The notes under the pieces were generated by a model, which was not told where the DNA came from, ran no database searches, and worked only from the letters and a program-made list of their open reading frames with translations. Below are positions 8,426 through 17,901 of a stretch of 64,000 bases of DNA, one piece after another. Source of the DNA: Neorhizobium galegae (GTDB lineage Bacteria; Pseudomonadota; Alphaproteobacteria; Rhizobiales; Rhizobiaceae). Location: contig NZ_CP090095.1 in NCBI RefSeq assembly GCF_021391675.1, positions 3,229,501 to 3,293,500 on the forward strand, in the 5' to 3' direction. The translations under genes and the position numbers were made by a program. Within the stretch, counting starts at the first letter, position 1; each line of letters starts with the position of its first letter.

Positions 8426-9454
8426 CTACTGAAGGCTGAGTGTCAGTTCGGCGCGGGTGCCGGAAGAAGAAGGCACGTAGTGGATCGTCGAGCCGAGCGT
8501 CGCGGCCATGGATTTGACGATACGGCTGCCGAGCCCGGTCCCCTTGGGCGCATCGCCCTCGCGCCAGCCGATCCCGTCATCCTCGACGGCGAGAAGCGCG
8601 CTGCCCTCGTCCTGGCGCTTGAGCAGGACCCGCACTTCGCCTTCGGTGCCGGCCGGATAGGCGTATTTCAGCGCGTTGGTGAGCAGTTCCGTGACGATCA
8701 TGCCGACCGAGACAGCCCGGTCGGAGGTCAGCGACAATGGTTCGGCATCGAGACGGATCGACGGTCCCTGTTCGTCGTTGACGGAGCCCTGCACCTCGCG
8801 CACCAGCGTGCCCAGATATTTGTCCATCTCCACATGCCGAACGTCGTCGGAGGTATAGAGGCTGCGATGCATGCCGGCGATCGCGCTGATGCGCGCCTGC
8901 GTCTCGGAAAGTGCTGCCTTCACGTCGTCGTTCTTGCTGCTGGACGCCTGCAGGCGGATGAGCGCCGCAACCAGCGCCAGACTGTTGGCGACGCGGTGGT
9001 TCACCTCGGAGAGCAGAACCTCGGCGCGTTCCTTGCCGAGACGGATCTCCTGCTCGGCCTTTTCCTTGGCGCGCCGCAATTCCGCATTGGCGATGCCTTG
9101 GGCAATCGCACTCTCCATCAGCGGCCAGAATTCCTCGCCGACCGTCTTGATGACGTAGTCGGACGCACCGCTCTTCAGCGCGTCGATGGCGATCGTCGCG
9201 TCGCTGGAACCGGTGACGTAGATCACCGGAATGACCGAGCCCTGGTCCTTGAGTTTGTGGAGGATGTCGAGCCCGGTTTCGGTCTTCAGGTAGTGATCGA
9301 GGACGATCGCGTCGACGACGCCTTTTTCAACCGCCTCCATTGCCGATGCCGCATTGACGGCATGGACGACCTGATAGCCGGCGCGCCCGAAATGGCGTTC
9401 CGCCAATCTGGCAAGCGCGAGATCGTCATCGACATAGAGTATGGTTTGCGGCAT
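8426..9454 (-). CDS. Receiver-histidine kinase hybrid (REC + HWE/HisKA_2 + HATPase)
   Basis: 342 residues. The N-terminal receiver domain has 'YVDDD', the phospho-Asp in 'IVLDHYL' and the late 'VIKT' Lys. A coiled linker leads to a HisKA_2/HWE-type dimerisation box, 'SEVNHRVANSL', and an HATPase with 'VTELLTNALKYAY' (N box), 'VEDDGIGW' (G1) and 'GTGLGSRIV' (G2). It has no membrane segment, so it is a cytosolic kinase controlled by phosphorylation of its own receiver. It is the third gene of a leftward operon, 9 bases after the single-domain regulator. The layout suggests a phosphorelay, but no output regulator is encoded nearby. Confidence 0.88.
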   Translation of the reverse strand: MPQTILYVDDDLALARLAERHFGRAGYQVVHAVNAASAMEAVEKGVVDAIVLDHYLKTETGLDILHKLKDQGSVIPVIYVTGSSDATIAIDALKSGASDYVIKTVGEEFWPLMESAIAQGIANAELRRAKEKAEQEIRLGKERAEVLLSEVNHRVANSLALVAALIRLQASSSKNDDVKAALSETQARISAIAGMHRSLYTSDDVRHVEMDKYLGTLVREVQGSVNDEQGPSIRLDAEPLSLTSDRAVSVGMIVTELLTNALKYAYPAGTEGEVRVLLKRQDEGSALLAVEDDGIGWREGDAPKGTGLGSRIVKSMAATLGSTIHYVPSSSGTRAELTLSLQ

Positions 9455-9463
9455 CGCGTCTCG

Positions 9464-9907
9464 TTATTGTCCGGGTATCTGCATGACGGCAAAGAACAGC
9501 CCGAGCTGTCGGATGGCATGCGCAAAATTGTCGTAGTCCACCGGCTTGGTGATATAGACGTTGGCGCCGAGATCGTAGCAGCGCTGGATCTCCCGCTCAT
9601 CGTCCGTGGTCGTGAGGATGACCACCGGCAGACGCTTGGAGTGAGGGTTGGACTTCACCTTCTCGAGGATGTCAATACCCGACATGTCCGGCAGGTTGAG
9701 GTCAAGAAGGATCAGCAGATGGCGATCCTGGTTCGAGTTTCCGGAACGATCCGCGCCGAGGATAAAGTCGAGAGCCGCATTGCCATTCGTAAAAGGAACG
9801 ATCTCGTTGTTGACGCCCGCACGGCGGACATTCTTCTCGATCAGGCGCGCATGGCCTTCATCGTCCTCGATCATCACGATGGTGACTTCTTTGCCGGCAG
9901 CCTTCAT
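9464..9907 (-). CDS. Single-domain response regulator
   Basis: 147 residues consisting of one receiver domain: 'MIEDDEGHA' (acidic pocket), 'LILLDLNLPDMSG' (phospho-Asp) and 'YITKPVDYDNF' (Lys). There is no DNA-binding or enzymatic output domain, so it probably shuttles phosphate or binds a partner. The start overlaps the upstream kinase stop as ATGA (9904-9907). Receivers of this 'DLNLPDMSGIDILE' type typically pair with CHASE3 or phytochrome-like kinases, which fits the gene order. Confidence 0.9.
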   Translation of the reverse strand: MKAAGKEVTIVMIEDDEGHARLIEKNVRRAGVNNEIVPFTNGNAALDFILGADRSGNSNQDRHLLILLDLNLPDMSGIDILEKVKSNPHSKRLPVVILTTTDDEREIQRCYDLGANVYITKPVDYDNFAHAIRQLGLFFAVMQIPGQ

Positions 9908-11403
9908 GACCTGTTACTCCTGACATACTGGGACAAATCCGTGGGCAACCGGATGACGAACGTCGTCCCGCCGCCCAAAGTGGACGTCACCGTAATCTCA
10001 CCGCCTAAATTTCTGACTAATGAACGCACATGCGCAAGACCGATACCTTCGCCCTGCTGGTCCTGGACGCCCGAGCGGCGGAAAAGCTCGAAAACCCTCT
10101 CGTGATCCTCCGGAGCGATGCCCCGGCCATTGTCCGCAACCTCTATTCTGATCGCAGCGCGGCCGATCGGCATGGCCTTGACCGAAAGGTTCAGCGACCG
10201 CTCCGGATGTTTGTACTTCACCGCATTGTCGAAGAGATTGCCGAAGATCTGTTCCAACGAAAATCGGTCGGTAATAAGGCCCCGCGCCTGGCCTACCGAT
10301 ATATTCACCTCGCCGCCCGCCTCGCTGACCTGATGATAGACGCTGGCGGCCGTCGCTTCCAGCAACTCCCCGAGATCGATCCTCTCCGGCTTCAGTTCGC
10401 GCCGTCCGTCGCGGGAAATCTTCAGGATCGCGTTGATCAGCCCGTCCATCTTCTTGGTGGAAGAGCGGATGAAGGCGATCGCCTCCGGCAGATCCTGCTC
10501 CACGGCGATGCGGGCGTCGTTCACGTCGGCTTCCGACAGCGGCGTCCCATCGGCCAGCACATAGGTGCTGATCGACTTGAGGCTGGCGTCGAGTTCGCTG
10601 GTGAAACCCATGATATTGACCAGCGGCGCGCGCAGGTCGTGCGACACGATATAGGCATAACGCTGGATCTCGCGGTTGGCCTGGATCAGATCCTCGGAGC
10701 GCTCGTTGACGCGCTCCTCGAGCCCGGCATTGAGTTCCTCGACCTCCAACCGCGCCCGCTGAAGCTCGCGGACATGCTGCCCGACGATCAGGATCGCACC
10801 GCCGATGACGAGGATGATCATCAGGCCGCCGCCGATGGTGATCCATTGCAGCGCCGACGCGGAATCGTTGAGGTCGTCGATCCCGGTCCCGATCCGCCCG
10901 TCCATGTCACCGATCAGCTTGCCGAGGATCGCCGTGATGCCTTCCATCAGCTGGCGGCCGTAGGCGCCGCGGATGACTTCGATCGCCCCGACGGCATTGC
11001 CCTTCTGCACCATCTCCACCGTCGACTGCATCTCTGCGAGCTTGTCGTCGATCAGCGGGTCGAGTTCGGCAAATGGAACGCGCACGGCGTCCAGATTGTC
11101 GGCAGCCGTCTTCAGCCGCTCACGCAACCGCGGAATGACCGCGTTGGCCGTCGTATAGGGTTTTAGGAATTCAGCATCCTGCGTCAGCACGAAACCACGC
11201 TGCCCGGATTCGGCCGCCCGCAGGAAAAGCTGCATGTCTGCCGCCGCACTTCGAAGCTCGCGCAGTTTCACCACGTCCTGGAAATAGACCTGCGTCGTCC
11301 TGGCCAGAAAGAACGATGACAACACGATCGCCACAAGGACGCCGCCCCCGACCAGAAGCATGAGCAGCGAGGATCGGGCGAAGGTGGAATTCAAAAAGGG
11401 CAT
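9904..11403 (-). CDS. CHASE3-type membrane sensor histidine kinase
   Basis: About 499 residues from the ATG at 11403. A longer TTG frame to 11433 only adds polar residues before the first membrane helix. Order: transmembrane helix ('LLMLLVGGGVLVAIVLSSFF'), a periplasmic CHASE3-like helical sensor, a second helix ('ITIGGGLMIILVIGGAILIV'), a coiled coil, a HisKA H-box ('IVSHDLRAPL'), an HATPase N box ('LFDNAVKY') and G boxes ('VADNGRGIAP', 'GEGIGLAHV'). The signal is unknown. It is the first gene of the kinase / receiver / receiver-kinase operon. Confidence 0.9.
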   Translation of the reverse strand: MPFLNSTFARSSLLMLLVGGGVLVAIVLSSFFLARTTQVYFQDVVKLRELRSAAADMQLFLRAAESGQRGFVLTQDAEFLKPYTTANAVIPRLRERLKTAADNLDAVRVPFAELDPLIDDKLAEMQSTVEMVQKGNAVGAIEVIRGAYGRQLMEGITAILGKLIGDMDGRIGTGIDDLNDSASALQWITIGGGLMIILVIGGAILIVGQHVRELQRARLEVEELNAGLEERVNERSEDLIQANREIQRYAYIVSHDLRAPLVNIMGFTSELDASLKSISTYVLADGTPLSEADVNDARIAVEQDLPEAIAFIRSSTKKMDGLINAILKISRDGRRELKPERIDLGELLEATAASVYHQVSEAGGEVNISVGQARGLITDRFSLEQIFGNLFDNAVKYKHPERSLNLSVKAMPIGRAAIRIEVADNGRGIAPEDHERVFELFRRSGVQDQQGEGIGLAHVRSLVRNLGGEITVTSTLGGGTTFVIRLPTDLSQYVRSNRS

Positions 11404-11543
11404 GGATACCGGCCGGCAAGAACGGAAGGACAAGTGAATGGGAGGCAGAACTTGTCGCGACGGCGTCCGTTGTCAAGCAAAGGCTGAAGAATGCACGGAT
11501 CAAGAGCGGATATCAGCTGCCGCGGCGTCTATCGCCGATCTGT

Positions 11544-13352
11544 TTAAGCCGAGGTGCGGCTCGCCTGATCCGTAAGTTTTACAGCGCCTGCAAGCACGGT
11601 CTGGTTCCGCCCGCCACCCTTGGCTTCGAGAAGCGCTGCATCCGCCCGCGTGAGGAGCGTCGACACCGGCCCCTCGACGGGCGAGCCCGCGACGCCGATC
11701 GAAACGGAGACGAGGCCGAGGATGCGGCCGCCATGCGAAAGCGGCATGGTCGCGATCTTCTGCCGCAGCCGTTCGGCAAGTTCGAAGGCGGCAGTCTCTA
11801 CTGTGTCCGGCACGAGTATCGTGAATTCCTCGCCGCCGAAGCGGTAGCAGGTCCCCGCCTGGCCGACGGTGTCGAGCATCATCTGCGCGACATATTGCAT
11901 CACCATGTCGCCGGCATCGTGCCCGAATTCGTCGTTGAAGCGCTTGAAGCGGTCGATATCCATCATCAGGCAGGCGAGCGGCTGGCCCGCATGGTCGCGC
12001 CCGTGGCGTGCGAGCGTCTCGTCGAGGCAGCGGCGGTTGAGAAGGCCGGTCAGCGCGTCGCGCACGGCAAGGTTCGTCAGCCTGTCGCGAAGCTGCAGGT
12101 TGGCGACCGCAAGGCCGATATTCTCGGCAATCAGCTCGAGATAGAGACGAGAGCCTTCCGCCGCCATCTCATGGCCGGCACGCTCTTCGAAATAGAGAAG
12201 GCCTATCGTATCGCCCTGCGCCGTCAGGGGCACGCAGAGCCCGGCGACTTCGCTTTCGCCGAGATGCTGGCAGGGAATGTCGCCATGGCCGTGATGGCTC
12301 AGGTGCGGCCGCCCGCGACGCAGGCTCCAGCAGGCGCTGCTCGGGAAGGACGGGATCGAAAGCTGCGGGTCGAGCCAGGAGCCTATCTCGGTGAGCATCG
12401 TTCGGCTGTCGTTCAGCACATAGAGCTGGCCGGCGAGGTTCGGAAAGATCTGCGGCGCAAAACGGGAGACGACCTCCGCCAGCTCGCCCTGCGTCTGGCA
12501 GGCCTGCAGCCGGTGCATCATCTGCAGAATGAGATCCTTGGTCAGTTGGTCGGCCCGCCGTTCGGCATCGAGACGGTCCCGCTCCAACCCGTTTTCGCGG
12601 AAGATGTGGATTGCCTGGTTCATCTCGCCGATCTCGTCCCGCCGGCGGTCGAGCGGCACTTCCACGGCATAGTCCTGCCGGGCGAGCCGGGTGACGATGC
12701 TGGTCATGCGGGTGAGCGGCATGGCAACGCGGCGCTTGAGCACGAAATAGAGAACGCCGAGAAACAGCGCGGCTGTGATGGCGAGCATCGTCTTGGCGGC
12801 AAGACCCCACCAGTCGCTGCGCGACTGCGCGAACGCGACCGCAGTCTCGGTGCGCGCCTTTACCAGTTCACGGAACCGGGTGACGGTTTCGAGCAGCCCC
12901 GTCTGCAGGCGGTCATGCTCGGGACCGAACAATGCCTCCTGCGCCCCGGCCCGGTCGCCGTTCTGGTAAGCGGCGATGGCTGCGTTCTCGAGCTGGTCGA
13001 GAGCGTCCGCGTCCTGTCCCACCTCGACCAGCGCGGCAAGCTCGGCATCCGAGGCACCGAGCGCCCTTATGCCCTTGATCGCCTGTTCGAGCTCCAGCTC
13101 CTCGGCCTCCTTGCGCCGGAAAGCCTGGAGATGACGGTCCTCGCCGCGCATCACATAAAGCCGGGCTTCATCGGTGCGCACTTCCGCGCCGAGCGCCAGC
13201 CCTTCGGAAAGCTCATTGAGGGAGAGGTGTTCCTCGACGGCGATCCGCTCCTGGTTGGCGCTCCCGGCAGACAGCATGAAGGCCGTGCCCGACAACACGG
13301 TCAGGACGACCGTGACACCATAAGCCCAGTTGGTGATCTCGTTGATACGCAT
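11544..13352 (-). CDS. Membrane diguanylate cyclase with HAMP, GAF and GGDEF domains
   Basis: About 602 residues from ATG 13352. A TTG-initiated extension to 13424 is less likely. Order: a transmembrane helix near the N terminus, a periplasmic helical sensor rich in Glu/Ala, a second helix, HAMP ('PLTRMTSIVTRLA'), a GAF-like domain containing 'ACWSLRRG' and 'CQHLGESEVAGLCVPL', then GGDEF with 'DALTGLLNRR' and the active-site 'GGEEF'. It should make cyclic di-GMP. The RxxD inhibitory site expected just before GGEEF is absent ('GQAGTCYR' instead), so product feedback at that site is unlikely. No EAL domain is present. Confidence 0.9.
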   Translation of the reverse strand: MRINEITNWAYGVTVVLTVLSGTAFMLSAGSANQERIAVEEHLSLNELSEGLALGAEVRTDEARLYVMRGEDRHLQAFRRKEAEELELEQAIKGIRALGASDAELAALVEVGQDADALDQLENAAIAAYQNGDRAGAQEALFGPEHDRLQTGLLETVTRFRELVKARTETAVAFAQSRSDWWGLAAKTMLAITAALFLGVLYFVLKRRVAMPLTRMTSIVTRLARQDYAVEVPLDRRRDEIGEMNQAIHIFRENGLERDRLDAERRADQLTKDLILQMMHRLQACQTQGELAEVVSRFAPQIFPNLAGQLYVLNDSRTMLTEIGSWLDPQLSIPSFPSSACWSLRRGRPHLSHHGHGDIPCQHLGESEVAGLCVPLTAQGDTIGLLYFEERAGHEMAAEGSRLYLELIAENIGLAVANLQLRDRLTNLAVRDALTGLLNRRCLDETLARHGRDHAGQPLACLMMDIDRFKRFNDEFGHDAGDMVMQYVAQMMLDTVGQAGTCYRFGGEEFTILVPDTVETAAFELAERLRQKIATMPLSHGGRILGLVSVSIGVAGSPVEGPVSTLLTRADAALLEAKGGGRNQTVLAGAVKLTDQASRTSA

Positions 13353-13521
13353 GCCGGGAAGATAAAGCCGTCGTTTGAAAAGAGGATTAAGAGCCTCGCC
13401 CAAACCGCGATCGGGCCGCGCCAAGTCCGCGTCATGGTAAATAAATTAGAGATTTCTTAAATTCATCCGCCCGCACGAAGGCGGCTGATCGGGGAACGCC
13501 TGAAATCGGAGGAAGAATTAA

Positions 13522-13681
13522 GTGCGATCCGCGGCAACCGATGGATGTTTACGATCCTGGGTGCCTACAAACGTAGGTGGGCGCCGTGTGTCCAAGCCCA
13601 CGGGCCTGGCCAGGGACAGCTCCCTTTGGATCGAGTATGGCCCCAGGGATTGTGGTTCCTGTCGTGAGGCGCAGATCGCAC
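13522..13681 (-). ncRNA. ssrS: 6S RNA
   Basis: About 160 bases closed by the perfect terminal stem GTGCGATC / GATCGCAC (13522-13529 with 13674-13681), with a long imperfect rod and a central bubble between. Size, shape and position directly downstream of zapA match 6S RNA of rhizobia. 6S RNA binds the housekeeping sigma-RNA polymerase holoenzyme by mimicking an open promoter. The minus strand was chosen because zapA is on that strand and the usual order is zapA-ssrS. The exact ends are estimates. A covariance search with the Rfam 6S model would settle strand and ends. Confidence 0.72.
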
Positions 13682-13744
13682 CAGCAATATATGTGTGATT
13701 GCCGGTCCGCACCAGTGGCGGAAAGCCTTTATTATCGACTTTGA

Positions 13745-14122
13745 TCAGTTCACCGGAGCGGGCGTGCGGCCGTTGAGCTTGGCGGTCAGCCCGTCGAGCC
13801 GCGAGGCGAGCTCGCCGAGCGCCGAGACCACGTGCTGCTCGTTGCGCTGGTGGGTTTCGAGCGCGCCGTCGCGGTTGGACTTGAGTGCCGCGACCTCGGT
13901 CTCCAGCAGGCCGAGCTTGCGGGTCATCTCAGACAACTCGTCCATGATCATGATGCCGGCCATCACGGTGATGCGCAGGTCGCCGATCTCGCCGAACTGG
14001 CCCTTGAGGTGCCCGACGTAACGGTCGAATCGATCGGCCAGTTCGGTCAGGTGGCTTTCCTGTCCTTCCTCGCAGGCCATGCGATAGGCCTTGCCGTCGA
14101 TCATCACCGTTACCTGGGCCAT
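13745..14122 (-). CDS. zapA: Cell division protein ZapA
   Basis: 125 residues with the ZapA N-terminal head ('VTVMIDGKAYRMACEEGQE', then 'LTELADRFD') and a coiled-coil tail. ZapA dimerises, binds FtsZ and bundles protofilaments at the Z-ring. The upstream gene on the same strand encodes a small coiled-coil protein, and 6S RNA lies downstream. That is the classic alphaproteobacterial locus. Confidence 0.9.
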   Translation of the reverse strand: MAQVTVMIDGKAYRMACEEGQESHLTELADRFDRYVGHLKGQFGEIGDLRITVMAGIMIMDELSEMTRKLGLLETEVAALKSNRDGALETHQRNEQHVVSALGELASRLDGLTAKLNGRTPAPVN

Positions 14123-14147
14123 GGCATTCCCTTTTGATCCTGGCGCA

Positions 14148-14420
14148 TCAGCGGTCGAGCACGGCGCGGATGGTTTCCATCGCCGTCACGAGGCGCCTCG
14201 AGACTTCCCGGTTTACTTCTTCCAGTCGATTGGCGCGGAATTGCGACTGATCGAGCTCCTGTGCGAGCCGTGCCCGGTCCGCGTGCACCCGGCGGACCTC
14301 GCCCTCCACATCCTGAGTCTCGCGCTGGCGCTCGATGCGCGCGTCGACGGCGCTCTCAAGACCGCCGATCGCCGCGCTGAGTTCCGAAATCACCATGTCG
14401 ATCGTCTTTTCCGACGGCAT
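14148..14420 (-). CDS. Small coiled-coil DUF4164-type protein, probable ZauP counterpart
   Basis: 90 residues from ATG 14420, chosen for the 'AGGAAG' ribosome site 6 bases upstream. The longer frame to 14516 lacks one. The protein is almost entirely helical and charged ('IDMVISELSAAIGGLESAVDARIERQ' region, then Arg/Glu/Gln-rich heptads), matching DUF4164-like proteins encoded just before zapA in rhizobia. In Caulobacter the protein encoded directly upstream of zapA, ZauP, binds ZapA and helps focus the Z-ring. Equivalence is inferred from position, size and coiled coil. Confidence 0.7.
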   Translation of the reverse strand: MPSEKTIDMVISELSAAIGGLESAVDARIERQRETQDVEGEVRRVHADRARLAQELDQSQFRANRLEEVNREVSRRLVTAMETIRAVLDR

Positions 14421-14762
14421 GCGAAGCTTCCTGTCGATACGCGAAATGCGCCGAATCGATACGATCGGCCTCTCCAACAAGGGCGGAAGACTATTCACCG
14501 CCCGCAAGCCGGTCAATCAATCCAGGGCCTTCAAACGTGTCCTAACTGTGGATCGTCCCCTATGTTTCTGCCGCTCGCCACATGCTGCACGGAATTCAGG
14601 CAGCTGCAGGAAAGTTCGTCATCACCCGTTCGTAAGGAAGGCGCTTTTGTTGACTTGCGCGTTGCACCTGCTAAGGATCAGCCGCTCTTAGGTGGTCCCT
14701 GGGCCGCCCTTCAAGTGGTCCCACGAGGACCGTGACCGACACCCGTAAAAAGCGGATTAGCC
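14421..14762. other. Divergent intergenic region zauP-like / tkt
   Basis: 342 bases without a supported gene. It holds the promoters of the leftward zauP-zapA unit and the rightward tkt gene. No stable terminator, tRNA or riboswitch was recognised. Confidence 0.5.
14650..14678 (+). promoter_or_regulatory. Possible tkt promoter
   Basis: A TTGACT (14650-14655) resembles the -35 box. After 17 bases, AAGGAT (14673-14678) is a weak -10 match. It lies about 85 bases before the tkt start. Seen by eye only. Confidence 0.25.
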
Positions 14763-16745
14763 ATGACCTCTCTCGACAAACATAACCGGATGGCGAACGC
14801 GATCCGATTCCTCGCCATGGATGCTGTAGAGAAGGCCAATTCCGGCCATCCCGGCCTGCCGATGGGCGCTGCCGACATCGCGACCGTGCTCTTTACCCGC
14901 TATTTGAAATTCGATCCGAAGAACTCGCTCTGGCCGGACCGCGACCGTTTCGTGCTGTCTGCCGGCCACGGTTCCATGCTGCTTTATTCGCTGCTGTTCC
15001 TCACCGGTTACGAGGACATGACGATGGAGGACATCAAGCAGTTCCGCCAGCTCGGCTCCAAGACCGCCGGCCATCCGGAATACGGCCATGCGTCGGGCAT
15101 CGAGACGACCACCGGTCCGCTCGGCCAGGGCATTGCCAATGCCGTCGGCATGGCGATCGCCGAACGCAAGCTGGAAGAGGAGTTCGGCTCCGACCTGCAG
15201 AACCATTTCACCTATGCGCTGTGCGGCGACGGCTGCCTGATGGAAGGCATCAGCCAGGAAGCGATCGCGCTTGCCGGCCACCTGAAGCTCAACAAGCTCG
15301 TGCTCTTCTGGGACAACAACTCGATCACCATCGACGGCGCCGTCTCCCTGTCGGACTCGACCGACCAGGTGATGCGCTTCAAGTCCGCCCACTGGAACAC
15401 GATCGAGATCGACGGCCATGACGTCGACCAGATCTCGGGCGCGATCGAAGCCGCCCAGAAGTCCGACCGCCCGACCTTCATCGCCTGCAAGACCATCATC
15501 GGCTTCGGCGCTCCCAACAAGCAGGGCACCCACAAGGTCCACGGTTCGCCGCTCGGCGCCGAGGAAATCGCGGCAGCTCGGCAGGCGCTGAACTGGGAGG
15601 CGGAAGCCTTCACCGTTCCGGCCGACGTTCTCGATGCATGGCGCCTCGCAGGCCTGCGCTCGACCAAGACCCGCAAGGATTGGGAGGATCGCCTGGCTTC
15701 GACCGAAACCGGCAAGAAGGCCGAGTTCGTGCGCCGTTTCGCCGGCGATCTGCCGGGCAATTTCGACAGCGCCATCGACGCCTTCAAGAGGAAGATCGCC
15801 GAGAACAACCCGACCGTCGCGACCCGCAAGGCCTCCGAGGACGCGCTCGAGGTCATCAACGGCATCGTCATCGAAACGCTCGGCGGCTCGGCCGACCTGA
15901 CGCCGTCGAACAACACCAAGACCAGCCAGATGAAGTCGATCACCCCGACCGACTTCTCCGGCCGCTACATGCACTGGGGCATCCGCGAACACGCGATGGC
16001 CGCGGCCATGAACGGCATCTCGCTGCATGGCGGCCTGATCCCCTATTCCGGCGGCTTCCTGATCTTCTCGGATTACTGCCGTCCGTCCGTCCGCCTCGCA
16101 GCCCTGATGGGCATCCGCGTCGTGCACGTCTGGACGCATGATTCGATCGGCGTCGGCGAAGACGGCCCGACCCACCAGCCGGTCGAGCAGGTCGCGGCAC
16201 TTCGCGCCATCCCGAACCTCTTGATGTTCCGCCCGGCCGACGAGACCGAGACGGCCGAGTGCTGGCAGCTGGCGCTCAAGGAAAAGCACCGCCCGTCCGG
16301 CCTGGCGCTGACCCGCCAGAATCTGGCGCCGGCCCGCAAGACCTATGAAGAGAAGAACCTCTGCGCCCAGGGCGCTTACGAACTCGTCTCCGCGGCCGAC
16401 GCCAAGGTGACGATCTTCGCTTCGGGTTCGGAAGTCGAACTGGCGCTGAAGGCGCAAGCTGTCCTCGACGGCAAGGGCATCGCGACCCGCGTCGTTTCCG
16501 TCCCCTGCGTCGAGCTCTTCTTCGACCAGCCGGAATCCTACCAGACCGCGGTCGTCGGCAATTCGCCGGTCAAGATTGCCGTCGAAGCCGGCGTGCGCGA
16601 AGGCTGGGATCACTTCATCGGTCCGAAGGGCGCCTTCATCGGCATGAAGTCCTTCGGCGCTTCGGGCCCTGCCAAGGATCTCTTCAAGCACTTCGGCATC
16701 ACCGCGGAAGCGGTTGTTGCCGCAGCCGAAAAACAGCTCGCCTGA
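14763..16745 (+). CDS. tkt: Transketolase
   Basis: 660 residues, the normal transketolase length. Features: the substrate-loop 'GHPGLPMG', the thiamine diphosphate motif starting 'GDGCLMEG' and ending 'WDNNSI', the pyrimidine-domain 'GIREHAMAA' and '[16 protein letters not shown]', and the C-terminal domain. It transfers two-carbon ketol units between sugar phosphates in the pentose phosphate pathway, supplying glyceraldehyde-3-phosphate to the gap gene downstream. The ATG at 14763 follows 'GCGGATTAGCC'. The gap start lies 76 bases beyond the stop, so tkt-gap is a probable operon. Confidence 0.96.
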   Translation: MTSLDKHNRMANAIRFLAMDAVEKANSGHPGLPMGAADIATVLFTRYLKFDPKNSLWPDRDRFVLSAGHGSMLLYSLLFLTGYEDMTMEDIKQFRQLGSKTAGHPEYGHASGIETTTGPLGQGIANAVGMAIAERKLEEEFGSDLQNHFTYALCGDGCLMEGISQEAIALAGHLKLNKLVLFWDNNSITIDGAVSLSDSTDQVMRFKSAHWNTIEIDGHDVDQISGAIEAAQKSDRPTFIACKTIIGFGAPNKQGTHKVHGSPLGAEEIAAARQALNWEAEAFTVPADVLDAWRLAGLRSTKTRKDWEDRLASTETGKKAEFVRRFAGDLPGNFDSAIDAFKRKIAENNPTVATRKASEDALEVINGIVIETLGGSADLTPSNNTKTSQMKSITPTDFSGRYMHWGIREHAMAAAMNGISLHGGLIPYSGGFLIFSDYCRPSVRLAALMGIRVVHVWTHDSIGVGEDGPTHQPVEQVAALRAIPNLLMFRPADETETAECWQLALKEKHRPSGLALTRQNLAPARKTYEEKNLCAQGAYELVSAADAKVTIFASGSEVELALKAQAVLDGKGIATRVVSVPCVELFFDQPESYQTAVVGNSPVKIAVEAGVREGWDHFIGPKGAFIGMKSFGASGPAKDLFKHFGITAEAVVAAAEKQLA

Positions 16746-16766
16746 GCCAAAGACAGACCATGAAAA

Positions 16767-16787
16767 GGGGCGCGTTCGGCGCGTCCC
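16767..16787 (+). repeat. Intercistronic hairpin between tkt and gap
   Basis: Arms GGGGCGCG and CGCGTCCC (one G-U pair) enclose a 5-base loop in the 76-base tkt-gap spacer. The sequence AAGACAGACC occurs on both sides of the hairpin, at about 16750 and 16789. There is no T-run, so it may be a processing or stability element rather than a terminator. Confidence 0.4.
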
Positions 16788-16821
16788 GCCAAGACAGACC
16801 GCACATTTTCGGGAGAATGAC

Positions 16822-17832
16822 ATGACTGTGAAAGTTGCCATCAACGGCTTTGGCCGCATCGGCCGTAACGTTCTGCGTGCTATCGTGGAATCCGGCCGCA
16901 CCGACATCGAAGTCGTTGCCATCAACGACCTCGGCCCGGTCGAGACCAATGCCCACCTGCTCCGCTACGATTCCATCCACGGCAAGTTCCCGGCCGATGT
17001 GAAGGTCGAGGGCGACACGATCACCGTCGGCGGCGGCAAGCCGATCAAGGTGACCGCGATCAAGGATCCGGCGACCCTGCCGCACGGTGCACTCGGCGTC
17101 GATATCGCGCTCGAATGCACGGGCATCTTCACCGCCCGCGACAAGGCCGCGGCGCACCTGACCGCCGGCGCCAAGCGCGTCATCGTCTCGGCGCCTGCCG
17201 ACGGTGCCGACCTCACCGTCGTCTTCGGCGTCAACCACGACCAGCTGACCCGGGAACACCTGGTCATCTCCAACGCGTCCTGCACCACCAACTGCCTGGT
17301 TCCGGTGGTCAAGGTCCTCGACGACGCGATCGGCATCGATCATGGCTTCATGACCACGATCCACTCCTACACGGGTGACCAGCCGACCCTCGACACGATG
17401 CACAAGGACCTTTATCGCGCCCGTGCAGCAGCCCTCTCGATGATCCCGACCTCGACCGGTGCCGCCAAGGCCGTCGGCCTGGTTCTGCCGCACCTCAAGG
17501 GCAAGCTCGACGGCACCTCGATCCGCGTGCCGACCCCGAACGTCTCGGTCGTCGACTTCAAGTTCGTCGCCAAGAAGACGACCACGGTTGCCGAAGTCAA
17601 CGAAGCGATCAAGGCCGCTTCCAACGGCGCGCTGAAGGGCATCCTCGGTTACACCGAAGAGCCGCTCGTCAGCCGCGACTTCAACCACGACAGCCATTCC
17701 TCGATCTTCGCGATCGACCAGACCAAGGTGCTCGAAGGCAATTTCGTCCGCATCCTGTCCTGGTACGACAACGAATGGGGCTTCTCGAACCGCATGGCCG
17801 ACACGGCCGTGGCGTTTGCCAAGCTGATCTGA
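16822..17832 (+). CDS. gap: Glyceraldehyde-3-phosphate dehydrogenase (type I)
   Basis: 336 residues from ATG 16822, preceded by 'GGGAG' 6 bases upstream. A frame extending back to 16714 runs into tkt and is not used. The Rossmann start '[11 protein letters not shown]', catalytic-Cys motif 'NASCTTNC', 'TIHSYTGDQ' and C-terminal '[12 protein letters not shown]' are all intact. It interconverts glyceraldehyde-3-phosphate and 1,3-bisphosphoglycerate with NAD+. It follows tkt and is closed by a strong terminator. Its usual partner pgk is 4.6 kb away beyond an accessory islet. Confidence 0.97.
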   Translation: MTVKVAINGFGRIGRNVLRAIVESGRTDIEVVAINDLGPVETNAHLLRYDSIHGKFPADVKVEGDTITVGGGKPIKVTAIKDPATLPHGALGVDIALECTGIFTARDKAAAHLTAGAKRVIVSAPADGADLTVVFGVNHDQLTREHLVISNASCTTNCLVPVVKVLDDAIGIDHGFMTTIHSYTGDQPTLDTMHKDLYRARAAALSMIPTSTGAAKAVGLVLPHLKGKLDGTSIRVPTPNVSVVDFKFVAKKTTTVAEVNEAIKAASNGALKGILGYTEEPLVSRDFNHDSHSSIFAIDQTKVLEGNFVRILSWYDNEWGFSNRMADTAVAFAKLI

Positions 17833-17874
17833 GGATCACAGACGCTGCCTTCGGGCGGCACCGGCAGGATATCG

Positions 17875-17901
17875 CCCCCTCCCGCAAGGGAGGGGGTTTT
17901 T
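17875..17901 (+). terminator. Intrinsic terminator of gap
   Basis: Perfect nine-base arms CCCCCTCCC (17875-17883) and GGGAGGGGG (17888-17896) with a GCAA loop, followed by five T's. It marks the end of the tkt-gap unit. Confidence 0.85.

Noticed and set aside
13441..13460. Second CtrA box before the diguanylate cyclase gene
   Set aside because: TTAG-N7-TTAA matches only partly, and AT-rich promoter sequence gives such matches by chance.
14757..16949. 730-codon open frame antisense to tkt and the start of gap
   Set aside because: It mirrors the third-position GC bias of tkt on the opposite strand. The encoded protein is Arg/Gly/Asp-rich with no domain.
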